Part shown: in pieces, positions 8,678 through 17,873 of the stretch
Layout: the number at the start of each line of letters is the position of its first letter
Numbering within the stretch: the stretch's first letter is position 1
DNA from: an uncultured Finegoldia sp.
GTDB taxonomy: Bacteria > Bacillota > Clostridia > Tissierellales > Peptoniphilaceae
Assembly (NCBI RefSeq): GCF_947252345.1
Contig: NZ_CAMXVC010000002.1
Coordinates: 1 to 64,000, forward strand
Direction of reading: 5' to 3'
Length of the DNA stretch: 64,000 nt
Notes under the pieces: model-generated
Seen by the model: only the letters and a program-made list of their open reading frames with translations
Told to the model about the DNA's origin: nothing
Databases searched by the model: none
Made by a program: the position numbers and the translations under genes

Positions 8678-10417
8678 ATGTTAAATATTAAAATCAATGA
8701 TATAGATGTTGAAGTAAAAGAAGGAAGCACTATACTTCAAGCTTGTAAAAAAATAAATTTACACATTCCCACTTTATGTCATTTAGATATGCACTCTTTG
8801 GGTTTTGTAAATGCAGAAGCAAATTGTAGAGTTTGTATGGTGGAACTTGCTCACAATCACAAATTAGTTCCAGCATGTAACACTTTAGTAAAAGATAAAA
8901 TGGAAATAAGAACTGATACGCCAAAAGTTATCAGAGCGAGAAGAACAAATATTGAGCTTCTACTTTCAAATCACCCAACAGATTGTTTGATTTGCGAGAG
9001 AAATGGTAATTGTGAATTGCAAGATTTGGCGATATTAGCGAACATAAAAGATATTAGATACAAAGGCGAGAGAATAAAATTTGAGCCAGACTTAAGTTCT
9101 TTTTCAATAATTCGTGACCCTAATAAATGCGTTTTGTGTAAAAGATGCGAAACAATGTGTACAAATGTCCAATCAGTTGGCACTTTGACATCAATTGGAA
9201 GAGGATTTGAAACTGTTGTAGGAACTCAATATCACGAGCCTATGATTGACACAAACTGCGTGTTCTGTGGTCAATGTTTGTCTGTTTGTCCAACAGGGGC
9301 TTTGACAGAAGTTAACAGCGTAAGAAAAGTTTACAAGGCATTGAACGATGACGAAAAAGTTGTTCTTGTTCAAACTGCTCCAGCTGTCAGAGTTGCATTG
9401 GGTGAAGAATTTGGAATGGAAACTGGAAGCATCGTTACTGGTAAAATGGTAACAGCTTTGAAAAAAATCGGATTTGATTATGTTTTCGATACAGATTTCG
9501 CAGCCGATTTGACTACAATGGAAGAAGCTTATGAATTTGTAGACAGATTTAAAAAGCAAGAAAACTTGCCAATATTGACTAGCTGTTGTCCAAGCTGGGT
9601 TAAATTTATCGAGCATAATTTCCCAGATATGTTGAATATTCCATCTTCATGTAAATCTCCACACGAGATGTTTGGTTCAGTTGCTAAGACTTATTTTGCA
9701 GAAAAAATCGGCGTAGACCCTAAAAATATCGTCGTTGTTTCTGTAATGCCTTGCGTTGCCAAGAAATACGAATCAGCAAGACCTGAACTTGGCTTGACAG
9801 AAGAAATTTCAGATGTAGATTATGTAATCAGTACGAGAGAATTAGCTCATATGATTAAAGAATACTCGCTTGATTTCCCAAATCTTGAAGATTCTGAATT
9901 TGATGACCCATTGGGCGAATCATCAGGAGCTGGTGTTATTTTCGGTTCAAGTGGCGGGGTATTAGAAGCTGCTGTTAGAACTGCTTACAATATGTTGACT
10001 GGTGATGACCTTGAACAATTGGAGTTCAAAGAATTAAAAGAAATGAAAGGCATCAAAGAGTCTAGCATAGAAATTTTAGGAAAAGAAGTTAAAGTTGCAG
10101 TTGCGAGTGGACTTGCAAATGCGAGAAGACTTTTGGAAAATATAAGAGATGGCAAAGCTCACTATGAAATTATTGAAATTATGGCTTGTCCTGGTGGATG
10201 TATCGGTGGAGCTGGTCAACCATTCCTTAGAGGTGACGTTTCTATTTTGCAAAAGAGAATGAGGGCAATTCACACTGAAGATAGAGACAAACCAATCAGA
10301 AGGTCTTATGAAAATAATTCAATAAAGAAGATATACAGTGAATATTTGGACGCTCCAGGTTCAGAAAAAGCACATCATCTTCTTCACACAGAATATTCTT
10401 CAAGAGAAAAATATTAA
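8678..10417 (+). CDS. hydA: [FeFe]-hydrogenase catalytic subunit HydA
   Basis: Catalytic subunit making or using H2. In order: a plant-type [2Fe-2S] domain (cysteines about 34-67), the His-Cys3 cluster (HPTDCLICERNGNC, 99-112), two [4Fe-4S] motifs (C151-C161 and C194-C204) and the H domain. The H-cluster signatures are complete: TSCCPSW with proton-relay C303 and ligand C304, MPCVAKKYE with C359, and MACPGGCIGGAGQP with C504 and C508. Only GGAG for the commoner GGGG differs. These features point to a catalytic, not sensory, enzyme. With the two upstream subunits it forms a trimeric, probably electron-bifurcating hydrogenase. Confidence 0.96.
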   Translation: MLNIKINDIDVEVKEGSTILQACKKINLHIPTLCHLDMHSLGFVNAEANCRVCMVELAHNHKLVPACNTLVKDKMEIRTDTPKVIRARRTNIELLLSNHPTDCLICERNGNCELQDLAILANIKDIRYKGERIKFEPDLSSFSIIRDPNKCVLCKRCETMCTNVQSVGTLTSIGRGFETVVGTQYHEPMIDTNCVFCGQCLSVCPTGALTEVNSVRKVYKALNDDEKVVLVQTAPAVRVALGEEFGMETGSIVTGKMVTALKKIGFDYVFDTDFAADLTTMEEAYEFVDRFKKQENLPILTSCCPSWVKFIEHNFPDMLNIPSSCKSPHEMFGSVAKTYFAEKIGVDPKNIVVVSVMPCVAKKYESARPELGLTEEISDVDYVISTRELAHMIKEYSLDFPNLEDSEFDDPLGESSGAGVIFGSSGGVLEAAVRTAYNMLTGDDLEQLEFKELKEMKGIKESSIEILGKEVKVAVASGLANARRLLENIRDGKAHYEIIEIMACPGGCIGGAGQPFLRGDVSILQKRMRAIHTEDRDKPIRRSYENNSIKKIYSEYLDAPGSEKAHHLLHTEYSSREKY

Positions 10418-10433
10418 CTCCATAAAATAAAAA

Positions 10434-10465
10434 AAGTTCTTTGGGATTAACCAAGGAGCTTTTTT
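10434..10465 (+). terminator. Terminator of the hydrogenase operon
   Basis: AAGTTCTTTGG-GATTAA-CCAAGGAGCTT forms an eleven-pair stem with two G-U pairs, then a run of six T. Confidence 0.85.
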
Positions 10466-10529
10466 GTTGCAAAAAATTATCAAATCAATTCAAATTATAG
10501 TATTATATATAATTGGAGTTGGTGATTAA

Positions 10530-11675
10530 TTGAAAAAAATTTGTAATATATTACTCGCTTTCATTTTGATATTGATATTTTTTGTGAATATTAAATGGGG
10601 AAGTAACACTCACTTGGTTAGCTATGATGGAATTGAACTCGATTATGTGAAGGCTCGTGTAATCGAGGTTGTGGAAGAGACGTTGGATTATCCCTATAAT
10701 TCTAAACCCGTGGGGATACAAACCATCAAAGCAAAATTAAAATCCACAGGAGAAGTTGTCGATGTGGAAAATAAATTGGAAGCGTCTCATAGTATTTTAG
10801 TGAAGAAAAATGACAACGTGATTTTGGCGAAAAGCAGAAATGTCCATCACAATTCGGAAATATTCTACAGAATGTACAATTACGACAGAAGTGTCGAAAC
10901 TGTTTTGTGGATTGTTTTATTTTTTGTTTTGATAGCCATTGTAGCTGGATTGAAGGGAATCAAAAGTATGTTGGCGCTTGTCATAAGTATTTACATAATT
11001 TTGTTTTTTGATGTTGCACTTTTAATGAACGGATACAACAATGTGTTGATTACAATAGTGACGGTGATTTTGTGCACAATTTATTCGACGTTGATTTTGT
11101 ACGGATATTCAAAGATGAGCCTTATAAATATGCTGTCCGTTGTTATTTCTTTTGTTTTTGTGAGTTTGTTGGTAAAACTTATGAGTAAGGGTCTAAATAT
11201 TTCGGGATACAATATGGACAATATTGAGGAATTAATTCTAGTCATCGGGAAGGTGTGGAAATTAAAAATACAAAACTTGTTGTTTTCTACTGTTGCGATA
11301 GCATCTCTCGGAGCTTCCATGGATATAAGTGTCTCGATTGCGTCTTCGTTGAAGGAGATAAAATCTAAAAATATAAACATTTCACAGCGAGAGTTGTTCA
11401 AAAGCGGGATGAACATTGGAAAAGATATCATAGGAACGATGGTGAATACTCTGGTGTTTGCATTTATCGGGTCTTCTCTTGTAGGAATAATGATTTTTAT
11501 TTTACACGGAACCAACACATTTAATAGGGTTGTGAGTTCGGATTTTTTTGCTGTAGAGCTTACGAAGTCAATAATTGGAGCTAGTGTGGTGATTATTATG
11601 GTTCCCGTTACATCGTTTTTCGCATCGGTAATTTACAGTGAAGAAAACTTTTTTGTTAATAAAAGTGAATTTTAA
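10530..11675 (+). CDS. YibE/F-like multi-pass membrane protein
   Basis: A 381-residue membrane protein resembling the YibE/F family. One N-terminal hydrophobic segment (about 5-22) leads to an extracytoplasmic beta-rich domain of about 100 residues. Seven or so membrane helices follow between about 125 and 370, with the conserved-looking SLGASMDISVSIASSL stretch after the middle helices. Family function is not established; transport or efflux has been suggested for relatives. The start is a TTG with GGAG/GGTG sites just upstream. Probably monocistronic. Confidence 0.7.
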   Translation: MKKICNILLAFILILIFFVNIKWGSNTHLVSYDGIELDYVKARVIEVVEETLDYPYNSKPVGIQTIKAKLKSTGEVVDVENKLEASHSILVKKNDNVILAKSRNVHHNSEIFYRMYNYDRSVETVLWIVLFFVLIAIVAGLKGIKSMLALVISIYIILFFDVALLMNGYNNVLITIVTVILCTIYSTLILYGYSKMSLINMLSVVISFVFVSLLVKLMSKGLNISGYNMDNIEELILVIGKVWKLKIQNLLFSTVAIASLGASMDISVSIASSLKEIKSKNINISQRELFKSGMNIGKDIIGTMVNTLVFAFIGSSLVGIMIFILHGTNTFNRVVSSDFFAVELTKSIIGASVVIIMVPVTSFFASVIYSEENFFVNKSEF

Positions 11676-11737
11676 ACGCAGAAACTGATATATATATATA
11701 TTGGGTATAATTAAATTAACAAAATAGGAGGTGTATT

Positions 11738-12466
11738 ATGAGAAGATTATCTAAGATATTTATAATGGCAATGGTTTTAGCGTTGTTTGTTTGTGTACTT
11801 GCATCGTGTGAACAAAAAAACGAGGACAAATCTTCGCAAAACGAGACAAAACTTTCAGAACAACAGCAAAAATTGGTAGGCGATTACTTTGAAGAAGCAT
11901 TCAAAGATATAAAGCCTGGTAAAGACAGGAAATTAACAGACGATGAAATTAAGCAGATAAAAAAAGCGTTGACAGAAAATCTACCCGGCTCACAGTTCGA
12001 TGACATAAAAAACATAACTTCTAATTTTTTCAGAGCTGGAAGTTATTCTGATGTGAAAAAAATGGATTTTGAAAGCTTCATCAACTATTTTCCTGGAAGA
12101 ACAATCGAACAGAACAGTGATGAGTTTAAAGAAAAAATGGGAAAATTGAAAAAACTTGATAATTTTTCTGAATATGAATCACTTAGTAACAATATGCCTC
12201 TTGTTGAGATTGACAAAAATCTTGTCGATAATACATTAAAAAAATACGCAAATATTGTATCCGATGATGTAGAAACCAAAGACAGATGTATGTATTTGAA
12301 AGATTACAATGCCTTTTATATGTTTGTAAGCGATGTGTGTGTGGGAACTTTTGTACCTAAAGAAGGTGAAATCAAAGGAAATAATTTGATATTAAAACAA
12401 CATTCTTCAACTCTTACACTCGAATACAAAGACTCGAAATTTTTTGTAAAATCTTTTACAGAATAA
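11738..12466 (+). CDS. Lipoprotein of unknown function
   Basis: 242 residues. A signal peptide with a hydrophobic core (about 8-20) ends in the lipobox LASC, so the mature protein should be lipid-anchored outside the membrane from C23. The following 20 residues are charged and linker-like (EQKNEDKSSQNE). The rest is a soluble domain I do not recognise, with EQQQKLVGDYFEEAFKDIK near its start. A strong AGGAGGTG ribosome site precedes the ATG, and a T-rich terminator follows, so it is a single-gene unit. Confidence 0.75.
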   Translation: MRRLSKIFIMAMVLALFVCVLASCEQKNEDKSSQNETKLSEQQQKLVGDYFEEAFKDIKPGKDRKLTDDEIKQIKKALTENLPGSQFDDIKNITSNFFRAGSYSDVKKMDFESFINYFPGRTIEQNSDEFKEKMGKLKKLDNFSEYESLSNNMPLVEIDKNLVDNTLKKYANIVSDDVETKDRCMYLKDYNAFYMFVSDVCVGTFVPKEGEIKGNNLILKQHSSTLTLEYKDSKFFVKSFTE

Positions 12467-12480
12467 TAAATTTCAAAATT

Positions 12481-12506
12481 GCTCTGACAATATCAGAGCT
12501 TTTTTT
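12481..12506 (+). terminator. Terminator after the lipoprotein gene
   Basis: GCTCTGA-CAATA-TCAGAGC forms a perfect seven-pair stem followed by eight T. Confidence 0.9.
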
Positions 12507-12780
12507 GTTGGTTTTTTTGCTGTATTCTGATAAAATTATTGTAAGCAATAATTAAATAATTTTAGTTTCAAAATTTTAAAAGATAACGATTTATTTTTAT
12601 AAACTTTGTTCGGTAAAAATCAATCGTGATTTTGGCGTAATTGATGTTGCTTTTGGGTAAAATATATTATAGATATTTTTTTCGAGATTGTATTATGGGC
12701 TTGAACAGCGCTTAGAAATTGCGTGACACTTTTTATGAATTTAAAAATACAGGCTCATTTGAGATTTGATAGGAGATTTT
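12507..12780. other. A+T-rich intergenic region
   Basis: Between the lipoprotein terminator and the ABC-like gene there is no convincing gene. A seven-codon open frame (ATGGGCTTGAACAGCGCTTAG) occurs near 12696-12716 without a ribosome site. A TATTAT-like -10 near 12670 may serve the downstream pair. AGGAGA at 12771-12776 is the ribosome site of the next gene. Confidence 0.4.
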
Positions 12781-13668
12781 ATGTACACGATAGACAGCAT
12801 AAACAAAAAGAGAAGATTCAAAAAAATTGACCTTTACTGTAATTTGGAAATAGAAGAAGGTTATATTTATTTGTTCACAGGACACGACAAAAACATTTCT
12901 GAATTGTTTGACATTTTGTCTTCTTTCAAGACGAAATACAAGGGAGAGTTTTTGTATGGATTGGAAGAAAAGGAAAATGTATTAGAAGATGTGAAGTTGA
13001 CAAGAGATATTGCGTATTCAACTTTCGTGCAGGATTACAATAGCTCGATGAAGGTTAAAAAATACTTAAAATTGAAAAAGAAATTGAGTCCGTATTTTGA
13101 CGAGCAATTCGTAAATTCTGTATTAAAGGGGTTTGCAATCGACGAGTACTGTAAACTGGAGGATTTGAAGGAAGATTACTGCAACATTGTCTTGATGACT
13201 GCGGCGTTGGCTTCAAACAAGAAGTTGATTCTGTTGAATAATTTTGACATAGCAGATAAGAGGTTGTCACTAGAATTTATTGATATTTTGAAAAAACGTC
13301 AAGAACTTGTCAAAAACACTGTATTAATTAATTCAGAAATTTGTGAGGAGGTATTCTTCGACCATTTGGTTATTATGCAAAATGGAAGAATCAAGTTTAT
13401 CGACACAAAACACAATATTATTTCCAAGGCAAATGTAGTTAGAGGACCAAAAGAAATAATATCAGCGATGAATTACAAGAGGATTTTGACTAAAAACTCT
13501 GATGGACTAGAAGATGAGATAAAAATGTTCGATGCAATCAACGAAGATGAACGTATTTTACTAGAAAATAACGGATGTGTCATCAAGCAATTGCCATTGG
13601 ACGAATTGATTACAATGATTGAGGAGGGAAATTATGATAAGACTTTTAAGACAGAAGTTATCGACTAG
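12781..13668 (+). CDS. Degenerate ABC-transporter ATPase-like protein
   Basis: 295 residues whose layout follows an ABC ATPase of the BcrA/YtrB type but with the catalytic motifs lost. The Walker A position reads TGHDKNISEL (no GKS/T). The signature region reads LKEDYCN instead of LSGGQ-like. Walker B reads LILLNNF, with the aspartate-glutamate pair replaced by Asn-Asn. The switch histidine region reads INSEICEEV. The terminal VIMQNGRIKF matches the usual KNGKI strand. I infer a nucleotide-binding-domain fold without ATPase activity. The ATG after AGGAGA is preferred to an in-frame TTG 15 bases upstream. Overlaps the membrane-protein gene by 35 bases, so the two are coupled. Confidence 0.65.
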   Translation: MYTIDSINKKRRFKKIDLYCNLEIEEGYIYLFTGHDKNISELFDILSSFKTKYKGEFLYGLEEKENVLEDVKLTRDIAYSTFVQDYNSSMKVKKYLKLKKKLSPYFDEQFVNSVLKGFAIDEYCKLEDLKEDYCNIVLMTAALASNKKLILLNNFDIADKRLSLEFIDILKKRQELVKNTVLINSEICEEVFFDHLVIMQNGRIKFIDTKHNIISKANVVRGPKEIISAMNYKRILTKNSDGLEDEIKMFDAINEDERILLENNGCVIKQLPLDELITMIEEGNYDKTFKTEVID

Positions 13669-14332
13669 TTTTTTGTACGCCTTTGTTACTCTCTTTATTT
13701 CAGCAGTAATCTTGGCAGCTATTGGTGGATTATCTTATTTAAAAATATGGAAATTTGATTTGGGGAAACTTCCGCTATTCGCGTATTTGATACCGATGTT
13801 TTTGATGAATACTTTCTTTTATTTATTGGTAGCATCTAAAGATTATTTCCAAGATTTTGGAATGAATATTGAATCATCTTATCACAGAAGACAGATTGAA
13901 AAAGCTATGATTTTCGAGAGAATTTTCAACATAATATTTGTATTTGCAATAATGATAGGCGTTGTTTACCTAACAAGATATATCGGAGGATATTTACATT
14001 CAAAACAAATAGAAATCTACTATGACAGGATTGGAATTTACAAGAAAGGCTCGATTTTGCAGTATTTTCCAGTAGTATTCATTTTTGCGACAGTTTGCAG
14101 CTTGGCATTCAACTGCTTAATTTTCTTGGCTTACAAATTTGGCGCAGTCAAAATTTTCGTGCTTTTCACAGCGATTGTAGTAGCAGTCAATGTGTTCTTA
14201 TCGGAGTATTTGATAATGGCATTCAAATTGATTACAGGATTAAATAGCTATATTTATTTTGCCATTGGTGGAGTGGCAGTGATATTGACACTGATTTTTA
14301 CAAACTTCATCAAAGGCTTAGATGTAAAATAG
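13634..14332 (+). CDS. Six-helix membrane protein paired with the ABC-like protein
   Basis: 232 residues with about six hydrophobic segments (near 13-34, 46-66, 95-113, 139-160, 165-184 and 196-220), matching the size of an ABC-2-type permease subunit. No family motif is recognised. GAGGAGGG stands directly before the ATG and lies inside the end of the preceding gene, so a coupled two-gene unit is likely. Whether it transports anything without a functional ATPase is unknown. Confidence 0.65.
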   Translation: MIRLLRQKLSTSFLYAFVTLFISAVILAAIGGLSYLKIWKFDLGKLPLFAYLIPMFLMNTFFYLLVASKDYFQDFGMNIESSYHRRQIEKAMIFERIFNIIFVFAIMIGVVYLTRYIGGYLHSKQIEIYYDRIGIYKKGSILQYFPVVFIFATVCSLAFNCLIFLAYKFGAVKIFVLFTAIVVAVNVFLSEYLIMAFKLITGLNSYIYFAIGGVAVILTLIFTNFIKGLDVK

Positions 14333-14338
14333 GGAAAT

Positions 14339-14363
14339 GCTCGGAGAAATCCGGGCTTTTTTT
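14339..14363 (+). terminator. Terminator between the ABC-like pair and ogt
   Basis: GCTCGGA-GAAA-TCCGGGC forms a seven-pair stem (one G-U) with a GAAA loop and a run of seven T. It stops only three bases before the chosen start of the next gene, occupying the place of its ribosome site. Confidence 0.8.
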
Positions 14364-14366
14364 AAT

Positions 14367-14834
14367 ATGAAGAAAATTTATAAATCTAAAATAGGAAATA
14401 TTCTCCTCGAAAGTGATGGAGAATTAATAACAAAATGTGAATTTGTCCAGATGGACTCGATCGATGAAAATGATACAGATTTTGTTTTAAATCAAGCAGT
14501 TGAATATTTGAACGATTACTTTGAAGGCAAAAACGTCGGTGAATTTGAAAAAGTAAAATTTGCCTTTACAGATTATCAGAACAAAATCCTGAAAATCGTA
14601 CACAAAATAAAATACGCAAACACTTTAACATACAGCGACGTAAAAAATCAGTACGAGCAAATTTATCACAAAAAAACATCGCCAAGAGCCGTAGGAAAAG
14701 CCATTGGGAAAAACACAATAGCAATATTCATACCTTGTCACAGAGTTGTCGGCAAAGGAAACAAACTCACAGGATACAAATATGGAATGGATAAGAAAAA
14801 ATTCTTGCTGGAATTAGAACAAAAAGTATTATAA
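14367..14834 (+). CDS. ogt: Methylated-DNA--[protein]-cysteine S-methyltransferase
   Basis: Suicide repair protein that removes alkyl groups from O6-alkylguanine. The active-site motif IPCHRVVG is near residues 121-128, preceded by the DNA-recognition helix SPRAVGKAIGKN and followed by LTGYKYGMDKKKFLLELE. About 155 residues is usual for the Ogt/MGMT family. The start MKKIYKSKIGNILLES matches the family N-terminus but has no ribosome site because a terminator occupies that position. An alternative ATG at 14337 would add ten residues encoded by the terminator stem. Start choice is therefore uncertain; identity is not. Confidence 0.9.
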   Translation: MKKIYKSKIGNILLESDGELITKCEFVQMDSIDENDTDFVLNQAVEYLNDYFEGKNVGEFEKVKFAFTDYQNKILKIVHKIKYANTLTYSDVKNQYEQIYHKKTSPRAVGKAIGKNTIAIFIPCHRVVGKGNKLTGYKYGMDKKKFLLELEQKVL

Positions 14835-14942
14835 AAATCGTAGAAAAATCCACAAAAAAGTTACGATATTTCTAAACTTGACTTTAATGTGAAAAAGCAA
14901 CAATACTTGATGATATAATGAAATCAAGAGCGGGAGGAAATA

Positions 14943-16715
14943 ATGAAAATCAATATTTTAAAGTCAAAAATAAAAACACTAAAATCTACTATCCAAGAAT
15001 ATCCATTGGTATTGTCGTCGAATTTAATCGCAACAGTATTAGCTATTATGGGAGTGTGGAATATCGAAATAGGAACACTCAACAACTATTTAATCGTAAA
15101 TTTATTCATATCGGCGATTTTCTTCGCCATGAGTTTTATGATTGTAAAGCTAATCCTCACAGACAGGAAAATCGAAATCCACACAAGTAAAAAAATTCTT
15201 ATATACACAATAGTGGCTATATTTATGGGGGCAGTGTGCTTTTTTGAAGTAATCAACGTTGACAAATCATATATACTGAGAAATCAGATAACACAAACGG
15301 GAATATTTTTGAGTTTGTTCGTGGCGATGTTTGTAGCAGGTCATTTCAACAAACAAAAAGACTACGTTCACTATTTGCTCAGAATAGTACTGGCAATAAT
15401 CGAGTCAATGATTTACTGTGTGTCAATTTTTGTAGGAATCGCAGCGATATTATTCACAGTAAAAGAATTGTTCAAAGTTGATTTTCAAATACAAAATACT
15501 ACATTGTCATTTGCAATAATAATATTTTTGATGTTAAATTCCACGATAATTTTGGCGAAATTCCCACTAAAATATGTAGAAGAAAACCTGAAAATCAAAT
15601 GGCTATATCCATTTAAACTTTTATTCACGAGAATAATAAGCCCTCTATTTTTGGTGTATGGATTTATTCTAATCTGCTACATAATAAAAGTCGTTGTGTT
15701 CAAAACAATTCCCAAAAACATAATAACAAACTTGATATTGTGGTATGGACTATTGTCGGTAGGGCTTGTTTTTGTCACGAAAATAAACGACGATAAATTT
15801 ATTCGAGTGTACAGAAAAATTCAACCTGCAATATTGTTGATACTTTCAGTTATGATGTTCTACTCCATAGGAATAAGAATCTCATATTATGGCATAACAG
15901 AAGACAGATATTTTGTAATAATTGCTGGAATTTTTATCGTCATATCGATGATATATTATTTGTTGTTCGACAAGAAAACATATATGACAATCCCTGTGGT
16001 ATTCATAATACTGACAATTATCTCCTCAGTGGGTCCATTATCAGCATATAACGTAAGCAGAATCGACCAAAAAAGAATACTTGACAACATATTAATCGAA
16101 GAAAATCTGCTAGTCGACAACAAAATAGTGGCACAAACAGATGTTAACCCCGCTAGAATAAAAGAAATAAGAGATAAATTGATTTATTTTGAACAAAAAC
16201 ATCGATTGAAAGAACTTCCTTACATAAGCGACAAGTTTTCAGTATGTCCTGAATCAATGACTCAAGTTTTTGGTTTTAGAGGAGACGAATTTGAATCACT
16301 TTACGGAGAAAATAGGTCATATACCAATGACTCGACAGAAATCTTTGTAAAAGGATATGACAAAATAATTGCAGATATCAACATAGAATACGACGCAAAC
16401 TCCAAAGAAATTTCAGACACTTCAAATGAAAACATTACGTTTTCACAAAAAAGCAACGATATTGTCATACAATACAAAAACAAAAAAATAGGAAAATTTA
16501 ATGCAGAAGAATTTAAAAACAAATTAGAAGAATTGTGGGATAAAAAGGGACCTGACTTACACGTGCAATACAGCGATTTGGACACTAATTTGCTGATAGA
16601 AAAAACAGGAGTCATCGAAAAAAGAAAATACAAAATTATATTAAACCATGCAACATCATTTTATGAGCACGGACAAAAAATAAATTTTTCAATCAAATGT
16701 ATGTATACAGAATAA
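14943..16715 (+). CDS. DUF4153-type membrane protein
   Basis: 590 residues. The first 370 contain about ten to twelve membrane helices; the last 210 form a soluble, probably extracytoplasmic domain after the helix ending near 372 (SSVGPLSAYNVSRIDQ). This arrangement is that of DUF4153 membrane proteins, whose function is not established. GGGAGG stands just before the ATG. A TATAAT lies about 25 bases upstream but no good -35 was found. Likely monocistronic. Confidence 0.65.
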   Translation: MKINILKSKIKTLKSTIQEYPLVLSSNLIATVLAIMGVWNIEIGTLNNYLIVNLFISAIFFAMSFMIVKLILTDRKIEIHTSKKILIYTIVAIFMGAVCFFEVINVDKSYILRNQITQTGIFLSLFVAMFVAGHFNKQKDYVHYLLRIVLAIIESMIYCVSIFVGIAAILFTVKELFKVDFQIQNTTLSFAIIIFLMLNSTIILAKFPLKYVEENLKIKWLYPFKLLFTRIISPLFLVYGFILICYIIKVVVFKTIPKNIITNLILWYGLLSVGLVFVTKINDDKFIRVYRKIQPAILLILSVMMFYSIGIRISYYGITEDRYFVIIAGIFIVISMIYYLLFDKKTYMTIPVVFIILTIISSVGPLSAYNVSRIDQKRILDNILIEENLLVDNKIVAQTDVNPARIKEIRDKLIYFEQKHRLKELPYISDKFSVCPESMTQVFGFRGDEFESLYGENRSYTNDSTEIFVKGYDKIIADINIEYDANSKEISDTSNENITFSQKSNDIVIQYKNKKIGKFNAEEFKNKLEELWDKKGPDLHVQYSDLDTNLLIEKTGVIEKRKYKIILNHATSFYEHGQKINFSIKCMYTE

Positions 16716-16728
16716 TATGCAAATCTTC

Positions 16729-16756
16729 TTTACAAAAAAACACGAAGTGTTATAAT
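16729..16756 (+). promoter_or_regulatory. Promoter of the threonine-aldolase-type gene
   Basis: TTTACA, 16-base spacer, TATAAT, ending 50 bases before the start codon; the ribosome site is GAGGGG. Confidence 0.6.
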
Positions 16757-16806
16757 AAATCTGGAATTTAACAAATTAAATATTGCAATAAATTGAGGGG
16801 AAAATT

Positions 16807-17823
16807 ATGATTGATTTTAACTGTGATTATCTCGAAGGCGTTCATCCAAACATTTTGAAAGCACTTCAAGAGACCAATATGGTACAACAACAAGGGTATT
16901 TGAATGACGATTACACAAAAGAAGCGATAGAACATATCAGAAAAAAAATCTCTGACCAAGACGTTTATTTTCTTCATGGCTCCACCGCCTGCAACAAACT
17001 AATCATCAAAACATCGCTCAGACCTTACGAAAGCATTATAGCCTGTGAAAACGCTCATATCAATCAGTTGGAGACTGGAGCGATAGAAGATGCTGGCCAC
17101 AAAATTGAAATAATCGAAGATGAAGATGGATTGTTGATACCAGAAGTCATAGATAAATTTGTCGACTATAGAACGAATGATTCAGCTAATTTTCACAAAC
17201 CTATTCCCAAAATGGTTTACATCACCAACGCGTCGGAATCGGGAACAATTTACACAAAAGAAAGATTACTCAAAATAAAAAAAGTTTGTGACAAACATAA
17301 ATTGTATTTATTTATGGACGGAGCAAGACTACCTTACGCATTAGCAGCAAAAAACAACGATTTAACATTAAAAGAAATTTGTGATATCGTTGATTGCACA
17401 TACATCGGTGGAACAAAATGTGGAGCGATGTTTGGTGAAGCGTTGATACTCAACAACGACGAACTAAAAACACATTTTAAAAACTACATAAAAGGCTCAG
17501 GAATGTTGTTTGCGAAATCAAGATTTATGGGAATACAATTTAGAGAATTATTTACAGACGACTTAATCTTTAAATTAGCAGAAAAAGCTGACGAACAAGC
17601 AGATAGAATAAGAGACAGATTAAAAGAAAAAAATTATGAATTGGCAACCAAATCTACCACGAATACAATTTTTGTAAATATGGACTACGAAAGATATAAT
17701 AGATTGACACAAAAATATAAATTCTGCGAAAACTACAAAACAGAACAATACATCAATGTGAGAATTTGCACTTCTTGGTCGACACAGGATTATATGGTTG
17801 ACGAACTCATCAGCGATTTGTAA
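16807..17823 (+). CDS. Low-specificity threonine aldolase-type PLP enzyme
   Basis: 338 residues of the beta-eliminating-lyase/threonine aldolase family, expected to cleave threonine to glycine and acetaldehyde, or a related beta-hydroxy amino acid. Family marks are the N-terminal DFNCDYLEGVHP, HGSTACN in the phosphate-binding turn, ACENAHI, the PLP-contacting DGARLPYAL and the Schiff-base lysine in YIGGTKCGAMFGE near 198-210. Length is normal. Substrate stereochemistry cannot be read. It has its own promoter and a strong terminator. Confidence 0.85.
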   Translation: MIDFNCDYLEGVHPNILKALQETNMVQQQGYLNDDYTKEAIEHIRKKISDQDVYFLHGSTACNKLIIKTSLRPYESIIACENAHINQLETGAIEDAGHKIEIIEDEDGLLIPEVIDKFVDYRTNDSANFHKPIPKMVYITNASESGTIYTKERLLKIKKVCDKHKLYLFMDGARLPYALAAKNNDLTLKEICDIVDCTYIGGTKCGAMFGEALILNNDELKTHFKNYIKGSGMLFAKSRFMGIQFRELFTDDLIFKLAEKADEQADRIRDRLKEKNYELATKSTTNTIFVNMDYERYNRLTQKYKFCENYKTEQYINVRICTSWSTQDYMVDELISDL

Positions 17824-17827
17824 AATT

Positions 17828-17873
17828 AACTGACTTTAAATCAAAAATAATTGATTGTAAAGTCAGTTTTTTT
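17828..17873 (+). terminator. Terminator after the threonine-aldolase-type gene
   Basis: AACTGACTTTA pairs with TAAAGTCAGTT, extended inward by AATCAA/TTGATT around an AAATAA loop, then a run of T. A long, stable stem. Confidence 0.9.
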
